Shown here: positions 43,877-52,539 of the stretch, piece by piece | Numbering within the stretch: position 1 is the first letter of the stretch | Layout of the letters: every line of letters starts with the position of its first letter | Assembly: GCA_041484195.1 (NCBI GenBank) | Contig: JBGPHC010000010.1 | Span: 1-64,000, forward strand | Reading direction: 5' to 3' | From: PSRI01 sp041484195 | GTDB lineage: Bacteria; Bacteroidota; Bacteroidia; Chitinophagales; Chitinophagaceae | DNA length: 64,000 nt | Notes under the pieces: model-generated | Told to the model about the DNA's origin: nothing | What the model saw: the letters and a program-made list of their open reading frames with translations, nothing else | The model's database searches: none | Made by a program: the position numbers and the translations under genes

Positions 43877-44425
43877 AAAACAGATTGATTTGATTGTTAT
43901 GACAATGAATCATGACATCCTCACAGTCAGCGCTGATAAGCCATCCCCTGCCGATTTGGCTTCCACATAAAATTCATCTAAGGGCCCGCAAACCTACTCT
44001 ACAATTCATTCCTCACAAAATCCATTGCAAACTTACCGTCCCGGCAAAGGGGCAAAAAATTAATTTGTTTCTTTTGGAGAAAATCTTGCAAATAATAAAG
44101 CTTATTTCTATTTTGTCGTGCCTTGTCCCATTTGCATCTGTTCCACAATCCAAAATATGACAATCTGTATGGGATTCTCAGAAAACTTATCTTCATTTAC
44201 CAGGGACTTAAAAAATATCATTTCGCTGCTTTCGTCATCAGTAACTATCCGCGGACTTAAATTTTCAGGAATTCTTCCCTTTTCATTCCCCCTAAAATTA
44301 TTCGCCCAGGATAGCTGCTTTCTAATCGGAAAACCCGGTATAGCCCCACATAAAATCTTTCGACCCATTAAATGAGTGCCTTTGCTTGCCTTCAACACAG
44401 GCGTTGAGGTAGGTTGACACACCCG
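43877..44425. other. long gap with possible plus-strand small RNA
   Basis: Over 500 bases between two minus-strand genes, with no recognisable protein. A plus-strand TTG (44086-44088) about 20 bases before TATTTTG (44109-44115) resembles a promoter, although the -7 element is one base short of TAnnTTTG. A hairpin with a 7-bp stem lies at 44390-44409 and a strong plus-strand terminator follows. A minus-strand frame of 114 codons (44108-44452) covers the same bases but has no recognisable character. Confidence 0.4.
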
Positions 44426-44458
44426 GCCCTGCTGCATCACGCAGCGGGGCATTTTTTT
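44426..44458 (+). terminator. strong plus-strand terminator with no upstream plus-strand gene
   Basis: Ten-base stem GCCCTGCTGC with GCAGCGGGGC (one G-T wobble) and a 5-base loop, followed by ATTTTTTT. On the minus strand there is no T run, so it does not serve the flanking minus-strand genes. It implies a plus-strand transcript starting in the preceding 550 bases. Confidence 0.8.
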
Positions 44459-44493
44459 GATCTTGCCGACGGCAGATCCGCTATACTTTCTCT

Positions 44494-45267
44494 TTAAGCC
44501 ACATGATCACGATGGAAATCCTGAATACTTGCTGATAACTGCCGGTATATTTTTTTCAGAGCCGGATATTTCTTCAGCGTTTTCATATGCAGGCTCATGG
44601 TCGGACGATCATTTCTAATGGCCGGCCCTGTTTGGAGTGATGCGGGTGACTGGGTTCGGATTCTGTCGGCCGTTTCCATGATCAAGGGCGACAATATGTG
44701 GAAGTCCACAGATTCTTTTTGGCAAAATTCTTCTGCCAGAGCATATAAATGATTTGTAAAATTACCAGTAATAACTGCCGAGACATGCAGTTTCAGTCTT
44801 TGCTCATCATCTGCTCTTTGCACGATGGGGGAAATGCTCTGTGCAAAATCGCTTACTATGGCGAGAGATTCGGCATTATTACCGTCAATGAGCAGTGGAA
44901 TTTCGGGAATTTCTTCCAGATTGCTTCGCAGGCTTTGGAGTGGATATAATACGCCATAACGCCTGCTGATTTTTTTAAGTATTGAGATAGAAACAGAACC
45001 GGCTGTGTGCAGCACCAATGAATGGCGCAAGTTCAATACTTTGTGAATGTAAGGCAGAGCCGCATCCGAAATAGCCACCAGGTATATTTCAGCGCCGACA
45101 TGCACATTGTTGAAATCATTGGTCGCCTCACAATTCAATCTCGCACCCAAGCCTCTCGCATGTGCCAGATTGTGACTCACGACCTGCAGAATTTCGTGGC
45201 CCGCCTGCTGGATCCTGGAGCCCAGCACGGTGGCGACATTACCCGATCCGATAATTACAAGTTTCAT
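44494..45267 (-). CDS. Rossmann-fold DUF2520 protein
   Basis: A 257-residue protein with an N-terminal NAD(P)-binding Rossmann domain (MKLVIIGSGNVATVLGSRI, about 1-120) and a C-terminal all-helical DUF2520 domain (about 130-245, with NFTNHLYALAEEFC). This arrangement resembles F420-dependent NADP oxidoreductase and pyrroline-5-carboxylate reductase types, but the reaction is unknown. Its ATG at 45267 is divergent from the alpha/beta hydrolase gene with 18 bases between. It heads the DUF2520-kdsC-UbiA-maf row. Confidence 0.9.
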   Translation of the reverse strand: MKLVIIGSGNVATVLGSRIQQAGHEILQVVSHNLAHARGLGARLNCEATNDFNNVHVGAEIYLVAISDAALPYIHKVLNLRHSLVLHTAGSVSISILKKISRRYGVLYPLQSLRSNLEEIPEIPLLIDGNNAESLAIVSDFAQSISPIVQRADDEQRLKLHVSAVITGNFTNHLYALAEEFCQKESVDFHILSPLIMETADRIRTQSPASLQTGPAIRNDRPTMSLHMKTLKKYPALKKIYRQLSASIQDFHRDHVA

Positions 45268-45269
45268 TA

Positions 45270-45277
45270 TAACTTTG
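45270..45277 (+). promoter_or_regulatory. -7 promoter element immediately before the hydrolase start
   Basis: TAACTTTG matches TAnnTTTG and ends only 8 bases before the ATG at 45286, so the transcript has a leader of about four bases or is leaderless. It begins three bases after the divergent DUF2520 gene's start codon. Confidence 0.6.
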
Positions 45278-45285
45278 ATTAATCA

Positions 45286-46128
45286 ATGAAATTAGTACAA
45301 AAAATTGCAGTTGACTATTACCATTTCAGCCTGAACCTGCTGGCGGCTTTTTCCAAACGTCGCGCTACAGAAAAAGCACTTGACCTATTCTGTACCCCCC
45401 AGCAAAGGGCAGTGAAAAAAACTTTTCCGCAAAGTGAGAATCCAGAACCTATTTCATTCAGCCTGGATGGTATGACCATCAGGGGCAACCGATGGAATCA
45501 TCCCTCTGAAAAAAAATTGCTGATCATTCATGGATTCGAATCCAGTTCCGCGAATTTTGGCGGATATATTATTCCTCTGGTACAGAAAGGCTATGAAGTG
45601 ATTGCTTTTGATGCTCCTGCCCATGGCAGAAGCGAGGGGACACAAATCAATCTGCCCCTGTTCCTGAAAACCATTCAACGGGTGCAGGACTTATATGGAC
45701 CTTTGAATGCGGTTCTGGCTCATTCTTTTGGCGCTCTTGCCGCCACACATTTCGTGGAGCTTATACCAGACAATGATAGAATGAAGCTCGTACTCATTGC
45801 TCCTGCCACGGAAACCACAACGGCCATCGATTCATTTTTTAAATTGCTCAGGTTGAAAGAATCCCTGAGAAAGCCCTTTGATGAATTGATCGGTGAGAAA
45901 ACAGGTTTTCCGTCCTCCTATTTTTCCATCAGGAGAGCGGTAGAAAATATCAGTGCATCCATACTCTGGATCCACGATGAAAATGATTTGATAACCCCCT
46001 TGAGCGACGCATTGCGGGTAAAAGAAGACCATCATTCTAATATTCAATTTGTATTCACGAAGGGCCTTGGTCACCGGCTGATTTACCGCGATCCTGCGGT
46101 TATGCAGCAGGTATTCCACTTCTTCTGA
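45286..46128 (+). CDS. alpha/beta hydrolase
   Basis: A 280-residue alpha/beta-hydrolase-fold protein. The oxyanion region is IIHGFESSSANF, the nucleophile elbow AHSFGAL (S147) has the H-S-F-G form, an aspartate candidate lies in LWIHDENDLITP (around 225-235) and the catalytic histidine in GLGHRLIYRD (about 267). The helical N-terminal 60 residues are unusual and carry no signal peptide. Substrates cannot be inferred. The gene is transcribed alone, divergent from the DUF2520 gene. Confidence 0.9.
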   Translation: MKLVQKIAVDYYHFSLNLLAAFSKRRATEKALDLFCTPQQRAVKKTFPQSENPEPISFSLDGMTIRGNRWNHPSEKKLLIIHGFESSSANFGGYIIPLVQKGYEVIAFDAPAHGRSEGTQINLPLFLKTIQRVQDLYGPLNAVLAHSFGALAATHFVELIPDNDRMKLVLIAPATETTTAIDSFFKLLRLKESLRKPFDELIGEKTGFPSSYFSIRRAVENISASILWIHDENDLITPLSDALRVKEDHHSNIQFVFTKGLGHRLIYRDPAVMQQVFHFF

Positions 46129-46315
46129 TCCTTCATTTATTTTTGTTTATTGGCCGATTAATTTAATATTGCACCGTTGCGTCGGATCTAAGTATGCCAT
46201 TTTTGAATATGAATATTGTTAAGAATCAACATCTTAAATGCAGGTATATGAGTCCGGCAGCATATTGCTTACCACCGCTTAAACCATATTAATAACCCGT
46301 AGAGTCGAGAAAAAC

Positions 46316-48661
46316 ATGGCGAAAAACCTATTGATTGTCGAGTCCCCCGCAAAAGCAAAGACGATAGAAAACATTTTGGGCGCGGACTTCGAAGTAAAGA
46401 GCTGCTATGGACATATCCGCGACCTTGAAAAGGTGGAAATGGGAATTGACGTGAATAATAATTTTAAGCCGCGCTATATAGTACCCGAAGAAAAGCAAAA
46501 AGTGGTGAAGGATTTGAAGGCCATTGCAAAAAAATCGGGAGAGGTATGGCTGGCTACGGATGAGGACCGCGAAGGAGAAGCCATCAGTTGGCATTTGTGC
46601 GAAGTGCTTGGGTTGGATCCCAAGACTACCAAAAGAATTGTATTCCATGAAATTACTAAGCCGGCCATCCTGGCGGCAGTAAAATCTCCCAGGACAGTTG
46701 ATATGAACCTGGTGAATGCCCAACAGGCCAGGCGCATCCTGGACAGGATCGTAGGATTTGAATTATCGCCTGTGCTTTGGCGTAAGGTAAGTGTTCGCAA
46801 CAACCTGAGCGCCGGACGCGTTCAGAGCGTGGCAGTAAGGCTGATCGCGGAGAGGGAGAGGGAGATCAACGCATTTACACCCATCGGTACTTTCAGGATA
46901 GAAGCCTGGTTCGAAGCCAAGGACGCGTCCAAGAGATCGGTCACGTTTAAGGCAGAGGGCAATAAATTTTCTCAGGCAGCTGACGCGGAAGCATTTTTGA
47001 AAAGCTGTATCGGAGCAAATTATAAGGTGCGGGATATACAGGTGAAGCCCGCGAAGAAATCTCCCGCTGCACCATTTACCACCTCCACCCTGCAGCAGGA
47101 AGCCTCCAGGAAACTGGGTTATTCGGTTAGCCGTACTATGTTACTCGCCCAGAAATTGTATGAGACTGGTAATATTACATATATGCGTACCGACAGCGTA
47201 AACCTGAGCGAGACCGCCATGCAGGACATCACGCAGAAAATCAAGACCCAGTTCGGAGCCAATTTTGTTCAGGTGCGAAAGTATAAAAACAAAAATGAAT
47301 CGGCCCAGGAGGCGCACGAGGCGATCAGGCCAACAGATATGGAGAGATTGACCGTGCCGGATGCGGATTGCCGAAAATTGTATGATCTTGTCTGGAAGCG
47401 TACCATGGCCAGTCAGATGGCCGATGCGGAATTGGAAAAAACCATCGCGAAAATCAATATATCCACCAACAATGAGGACCTTACTGCCCAGGGCGAAGTC
47501 TTGAAATTCGAAGGATTTCTGAAAGTTTACCGGGAAGATCATGACGAAGAAGACATGACGGAGGAAGAGAGTGCAGAAAGCATGTTGCCTCCGCTGCGTG
47601 TTGGGCAGGCATTGGATTTCAGGGAAATGAAGGCCACGGAAAGATTCTCCCGTCCCGCTCCTCGATTTACCGAAGCTTCCCTGGTGAAAAAATTGGAAGA
47701 ACTGGGAATCGGACGTCCGTCAACCTATGCGCCCACCATTTCCACCATACTCAAAAGAGGATATGTGGAAAAGCGAGATAAGGAAGGTGTGAAAAGATCA
47801 TTCCGCATTTTGAAATTGAAAAATGATTCCATTACCAATGAAACCGGTGAGGAGAATACCGGAGCTGAAAAATCCAAACTCTTCCCAACCGATCTCGGAC
47901 TTGTGGTAACCGATTTCCTCAAACAGTATTTCGATGACATCATGGACTATGGGTTCACGGCGCGCATTGAAGAGGAATTTGACGAAGTAGCCCAGGGAAG
48001 GATGAAATGGAATAAGATGATTGATGATTTCTACAATCCATTCAAGAAGGATGTGGAAAAGACGATTGAAACGGCTCAGCGGGTGAGTGGTGAAAGAGAA
48101 TTGGGTACGGATCCGGTCAGTGGTAAACCGGTAATCGCAAGGATGGGAAGGTATGGCCCCATGGTTCAGATGGGAAGCCAGGATGATGAAGAAAAACCAA
48201 AATTCGCGAAGCTGAAACCCAACCAAAGCATTGAAACAATTTCCCTGGATGAGGCCATGGACCTTTTCAGGCTGCCCAGGAATCTCGGGCAATTTGAGGC
48301 GAAAGATGTAACGGTCAGCATTGGACGCTTTGGCCCCTACCTGGCTCACGACGGCAAATTCTATTCACTCGGAAAGGAATACGATCCATATAGCATTACC
48401 CCGGAAGAATCCATCCCACTCATTGTGGAAAAAAGGGCCGCCAAGGAACAGAGGACGATCAAGGTTTTTGAAAAAGATAAGATTCAGGTCTTGCGCGGAC
48501 CCTATGGTCCTTATATCAAGCAGGGACTAAGGAATTACAAACTGAGCAAGGAACAACAGGAAAGGGCAGGCGAACTTACACTGGAAGAAGCAAAGGCCGT
48601 CATCGAAGAACTCAAAGCAAACCCTCCGAAGAAAAGTTTTCGGAGAAAGAAAAAAGAATAA
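46316..48661 (+). CDS. topA: DNA topoisomerase I
   Basis: Type IA topoisomerase relaxing negative supercoils, 781 residues. Toprim domain begins VESPAKAKTIENILG and has ATDEDREGE (81-88, metal-binding acids); active-site tyrosine is Y289 (TYMRTDS). The strand-passage domains run to about residue 590. The C-terminal part carries three short repeats of the GRYGP/GRFGPY/GPYGPY kind (about 605-770) instead of the zinc fingers of the E. coli enzyme. The length is normal for Bacteroidota. Its start ATG has no overlap with neighbours; the upstream region from 46129 is A/T-rich. Confidence 0.97.
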   Translation: MAKNLLIVESPAKAKTIENILGADFEVKSCYGHIRDLEKVEMGIDVNNNFKPRYIVPEEKQKVVKDLKAIAKKSGEVWLATDEDREGEAISWHLCEVLGLDPKTTKRIVFHEITKPAILAAVKSPRTVDMNLVNAQQARRILDRIVGFELSPVLWRKVSVRNNLSAGRVQSVAVRLIAEREREINAFTPIGTFRIEAWFEAKDASKRSVTFKAEGNKFSQAADAEAFLKSCIGANYKVRDIQVKPAKKSPAAPFTTSTLQQEASRKLGYSVSRTMLLAQKLYETGNITYMRTDSVNLSETAMQDITQKIKTQFGANFVQVRKYKNKNESAQEAHEAIRPTDMERLTVPDADCRKLYDLVWKRTMASQMADAELEKTIAKINISTNNEDLTAQGEVLKFEGFLKVYREDHDEEDMTEEESAESMLPPLRVGQALDFREMKATERFSRPAPRFTEASLVKKLEELGIGRPSTYAPTISTILKRGYVEKRDKEGVKRSFRILKLKNDSITNETGEENTGAEKSKLFPTDLGLVVTDFLKQYFDDIMDYGFTARIEEEFDEVAQGRMKWNKMIDDFYNPFKKDVEKTIETAQRVSGERELGTDPVSGKPVIARMGRYGPMVQMGSQDDEEKPKFAKLKPNQSIETISLDEAMDLFRLPRNLGQFEAKDVTVSIGRFGPYLAHDGKFYSLGKEYDPYSITPEESIPLIVEKRAAKEQRTIKVFEKDKIQVLRGPYGPYIKQGLRNYKLSKEQQERAGELTLEEAKAVIEELKANPPKKSFRRKKKE

Positions 48662-48867
48662 GACATTCCTGTTGCGCATCCGGAGAGAACTGAAACAACC
48701 ATCTGCACCATCACTCATAAATGTCTCGTTGACCCTAATTCACAATTTGGGGTCACTTGTGGATAAGTTCAGGAACCCGCATAACGAACTTCCCCCGATA
48801 TTTATTTTCAGAACTCCTTAACAATATTTTAAAGGTTTCCAGCGTCTATACATTCAGATTTGAACTC

Positions 48868-49740
48868 ATGGAAGAAACCCGGGAAATATCAGCCCTGTTG
48901 CATCTTATAGATGATCCGGATGCCGAAGTATTCACTACAGTGAGCGAAAGGATCGTAAGCTATGGCAAGCTTATCATCCCCAACCTGGAAAACCTTTGGG
49001 AAAACACCCCCAATGAGGAAGTGCAGGAAAAGATAGAACTCCTGATCCACCGGCTACATTTCCAGGATTTGCAGGGCGATTTCATGGCCTACGCCAAAAA
49101 AGATTACCAGGACCTGTTCGAGGGCTCATTACTCGTTTCCCAATATCAGTACCCCGAACTGTTAACGACTCCGGTACTGCAGGAAATTGAAAAAATCCGC
49201 CGGAATGTCTGGCTGGAATTGAATAGCTATCTGACCGCACTGGAACAGGTGAATGTGGTCAACCGGATACTCTTCGCGTATTACAAATTCAAGGGTGTGG
49301 AAGTCTCTTATCAGTATCCTGAAGAATTCCTCGTTAACAAAGTGCTGGAAACCCATCGCGGCAATTCCATCACCAATGGCATACTTTACCAGGTATTGTG
49401 TCAGTTGCTGGATATACCGGTGCAAATGATCAATATCCCCAGACAGCATATCCTTGCCTATTTTGATACCTCGCACGATTACTTCAATCCCAATAAGGAG
49501 AATACGAACAAGATCCATTTTTATATCGATCCCATGAATGGTCAGATCTATACTCAAAAAGACGTAGAGAATTATTTCAAGAGAATCTCCGTTCCCCCCT
49601 CTCCTTCCTATTTCAAGCCGCTTAGCCATAAGCGCATGGTACAGCACCTCCTTGAAGAATTTTCAAAATGCTTCGATGAGGATAAGACGCGCTACAAGCA
49701 AAACGAGTTGAGCATACTGGCGGATATTGTCAGCGAGTGA
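48868..49740 (+). CDS. SirB1/transglutaminase-like family protein
   Basis: From the ATG at 48868 (MEETREISALLHLIDD) the protein is about 290 residues; an in-frame start at 48757 would add 37 residues and is less likely. The N-terminal half (1-110) is helical. The middle FKGVEVSYQYPEEFLVNKVLETHRGNSITNGILYQVLCQLLDIPVQMINIPRQHILAYFD fits SirB1-type proteins, but the cysteine of the usual transglutaminase-like triad is not clearly placed: an NSI appears where NC/SI is usual, so catalytic activity is doubtful. C-terminal residues look helical. It follows topA with 206 bases between, in the same direction. Confidence 0.75.
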   Translation: MEETREISALLHLIDDPDAEVFTTVSERIVSYGKLIIPNLENLWENTPNEEVQEKIELLIHRLHFQDLQGDFMAYAKKDYQDLFEGSLLVSQYQYPELLTTPVLQEIEKIRRNVWLELNSYLTALEQVNVVNRILFAYYKFKGVEVSYQYPEEFLVNKVLETHRGNSITNGILYQVLCQLLDIPVQMINIPRQHILAYFDTSHDYFNPNKENTNKIHFYIDPMNGQIYTQKDVENYFKRISVPPSPSYFKPLSHKRMVQHLLEEFSKCFDEDKTRYKQNELSILADIVSE

Positions 49741-49920
49741 TTGTAAGAAACTAACTGGTTCGTGATCTCAGGTTCCATAATGGTTTTATATGGGTCAGGA
49801 ATCATTGAACTTATTGGAAGACGTTTGTCAGCCACAAACTGAAATCCTTTCGCTAACAAAATTCCAATGCCAATCATTACATGAGCTTTACCTGAATCTC
49901 CATTTTTCAATATCCCATGC

Positions 49921-52320
49921 TTACAGGTTCACATCCTGTTTGCCTCCCTTTAGCGGAATTTTCCTGTTATCCCAAATCAGTGTTCCGGTGATTCCATCGG
50001 GCAATACCACCTGTCCGCTGATATGGCCTGCCTTTTTTTCAAGGTCCACTTCAATAAAACCTTTTGGATGGGGTATTCTTCCCTGAACTTTTTTCAGGTC
50101 CCCGAAATAGGGTTCTATTTTCACCTGCTGGAAGCCCGGGGCTCCGGGATTAACGCCGCAAACGGTTGAAAGAAACTGGTAGAGAGGCGATGCACTCCAT
50201 GCGTGGCAATCTGAGCGAACGGGTTCCGGATTTTCGGCGAAGGTGGTCAGACCCCTGCCGATCATATCCTGCCAGGGCTTCAACAAAGGGAGAAAGCGGT
50301 CTCCCAATTTTACTTTCTTGAGTGCTTCAAACAAATAGAACCTGAAATAATAAGTGCACTGTGTAATGGAACTGTCTGAAAGCAATCTTTCAACTACGGT
50401 TCTTTGATCAATGGCCGGGATCGCGTCTGTGAGTACGGCCATAATATTTGCATGCTGACTAAATTTATTTTTCTCGTAGGTATCGGCCAGCAATCCTTTT
50501 TTCGCATCCCAGCAGAGCCTGAAAGTTTTTGAAGTGAGCGAAAGGGCCTGTGCCCTGTATTGATCCGCCTTCGTCTTCATACCATAGGCATCCATTAATT
50601 GGGCGGCTCTTCGCAGGGTGTAGGCATATTGCAATGTAATGATTGAGGAACCTCCCTTACTTGCTCCGGGAGGAACGCCTCCGATTTCTATGCTATCAAC
50701 CCGCGGCCAGCTCCAATCCTCAAATTGCCACCATTGCAGACTGCCCAGCATGCCATTCGCAGCGATACGTTTCTGGTACCATTTCAAAACACTCTCGATT
50801 CCTTCCAGATGCGATTGCACAAATGCATCGTCCTTCCGGTGCATCCAGTAATCATGGATCATGCAGATCCACCAAAGGGAAAAAGTGGGTATCACCTGTA
50901 AGTCTCTGGAAGGATACCTGCTCTGTGTGAGTCCATCCGGAATGAATGAATGAGACAGATCTTCGATCGCCTTGCGCATCAAGCGCTCATCGCCGGCAAC
51001 ATACAATGAAATCAGTGCCTGTATCCTTGTGTCTCCCACATATTGCAACTGTTCGTAGTAGGGACAATCAAAATAGGTATCAACGGCACATAGCCTCGCG
51101 GTGCGCCATCCCACTTCCCATATCCTGTCAATATCATTCCTGCCAGTCTTGAAATAAGCTTTTTCTTCAAATGGGTAGCCGGTAAAGACCCCATAAATAT
51201 CTTTCAGTTGTAAGGGTTCACCACCAGTGTGAATATCGAGCTGCAGGTACCTGTAAGTACGAAAGAACAGGGGGCTGTACCATCTTTCTGTCGCTCCATC
51301 GGCTATGTATTGATCTTCGATGCCGATAATTGTTTTATTTTCTATATCATTTCTGTTGCCTTTGTTTTTTTGGGAGTCCACCAGGGCCTCCGCATAGGTA
51401 AGGGTGATGGAAGCGCCTTTTCCGCCACTGACCAATAATTTCGGGTATGCGTTAGTGAGATGAGATTGATCGAACAGGATGCTCACCTTGCTGTTAGCGG
51501 GAACTGTGACGGGTGAATTTCCTTTTAGAAAATCATTACCTACAGTTATGCCTTCGCTTCTCCTCACCTCACCCAGTCGTTCGGGCTTTTCTTCTGCCAG
51601 GGGTATGCTGCGTGGCACCAGCATCCAGTTCCCATCGGTTCCAAAACCGCGGGTCTTTGCGGGATACCAAAGCGCAACGGCTTCCGGCCAGGAGGCATCA
51701 TTAAATTCGGGCTCTTCAAATCCCCATGCATAATGATTTCCATCAACACGCTCTCCCTCCGCCGTCACCACATAAGTCTGCAGTTTCGAACGGTCAATCG
51801 GAAGGGGACTATATGCAGAATCCTTCACAACTTTCCAGGAATGATCGGTATTTACAATTTTTTCGGCTTCTGAATCGCCCTGCACTATGAATGAAGTCTG
51901 AAAACTGATCTGAGAATAAGGCCTGAATTCTCCGAAATTCCAAACGGTGGCTGATAGAACATTTTTCCCCTGCCTGAGATAGGGCGCAATGTCAATGGTC
52001 TCAAAATTCCAATTCGACAAATCGCTTCTCGCCGGACCTGTACACAAAGAATGGCCGTTTACAAAGAGGCGATACCGGTTGTCAGCAGAAATGTGAATGA
52101 TAAAACTTGCCGGAGTCTTTCCGATTTCAAAACTCTTTCTGAAATGAAATATCCCAAAATCCGTATCTGCCATCCTGCTCCCTGCTATCCATTTGGCCTG
52201 CCAGAATCCATGCAACCACTTCGGGTTAACAGAGCCGCCCTGCGCAATTGAAAAAAAAGGAATAATAATTATCAATACCAGTAGCCAGTGTTGAATTTTA
52301 CTTGGACGAGCCGTCATCAT
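49921..52320 (-). CDS. alpha-L-rhamnosidase (GH78), exported
   Basis: A 799-residue glycoside hydrolase that removes terminal alpha-L-rhamnose from glycosides or polysaccharides. The signal peptide is about 26 residues (MMTARPSKIQHWLLVLIIII...SIAQ). Two N-terminal beta-sandwich domains follow (about 30-210 and 240-370, with LFVNGHSLCTGPARSDLSNW), then the GH78 (alpha/alpha)6 barrel (about 390-700, DTYFDCPYYEQLQYVGDTRIQALISLYVAGD, with the DxxD-type acids), and a C-terminal beta domain ending in the PLKGGKQDV region. The two Gfo/Idh/MocA genes lie upstream on the same strand. Substrate assignment beyond rhamnosides is not possible. Confidence 0.9.
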   Translation of the reverse strand: MMTARPSKIQHWLLVLIIIIPFFSIAQGGSVNPKWLHGFWQAKWIAGSRMADTDFGIFHFRKSFEIGKTPASFIIHISADNRYRLFVNGHSLCTGPARSDLSNWNFETIDIAPYLRQGKNVLSATVWNFGEFRPYSQISFQTSFIVQGDSEAEKIVNTDHSWKVVKDSAYSPLPIDRSKLQTYVVTAEGERVDGNHYAWGFEEPEFNDASWPEAVALWYPAKTRGFGTDGNWMLVPRSIPLAEEKPERLGEVRRSEGITVGNDFLKGNSPVTVPANSKVSILFDQSHLTNAYPKLLVSGGKGASITLTYAEALVDSQKNKGNRNDIENKTIIGIEDQYIADGATERWYSPLFFRTYRYLQLDIHTGGEPLQLKDIYGVFTGYPFEEKAYFKTGRNDIDRIWEVGWRTARLCAVDTYFDCPYYEQLQYVGDTRIQALISLYVAGDERLMRKAIEDLSHSFIPDGLTQSRYPSRDLQVIPTFSLWWICMIHDYWMHRKDDAFVQSHLEGIESVLKWYQKRIAANGMLGSLQWWQFEDWSWPRVDSIEIGGVPPGASKGGSSIITLQYAYTLRRAAQLMDAYGMKTKADQYRAQALSLTSKTFRLCWDAKKGLLADTYEKNKFSQHANIMAVLTDAIPAIDQRTVVERLLSDSSITQCTYYFRFYLFEALKKVKLGDRFLPLLKPWQDMIGRGLTTFAENPEPVRSDCHAWSASPLYQFLSTVCGVNPGAPGFQQVKIEPYFGDLKKVQGRIPHPKGFIEVDLEKKAGHISGQVVLPDGITGTLIWDNRKIPLKGGKQDVNL

Positions 52321-52487
52321 TAAGTGTTTTTAAGAGAAAGTGAAAATAAATAAATTGAAGCAGACTAAGAATTAATAGGTTGAATTGTAAGGTTTCGAAT
52401 TGCGGATCACAAATATTATCCTGGTTTGGCCCGGATCAGGACTTATGGATATAGTGCATGATTGCGGTTGAACAGGCATGAATAAAA

Positions 52488-52513
52488 AAAGTGAAGTTCT
52501 TACACTCCACTTT
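52488..52513 (-). terminator. rho-independent terminator of the 52540-53979 gene
   Basis: Nine paired bases with one internal mismatch (AAAGTG-A-AGT with ACT-C-CACTTT), followed on the minus strand by TTTTTTT-type sequence (TTTTTTTATTC). The stop codon is at 52540. Confidence 0.6.
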
Positions 52514-52539
52514 CCTGTATTAATAATATATGAGATGGC

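Noticed and set aside
44108..44452. Minus-strand reading frame of 114 codons inside the kdsC-DUF2520 gap
   Set aside because: No recognisable protein family or signal, an uneven amino acid composition, and its 5' end lies inside the terminator stem of the plus-strand transcript. It is kept only as an alternative to the small-RNA idea.
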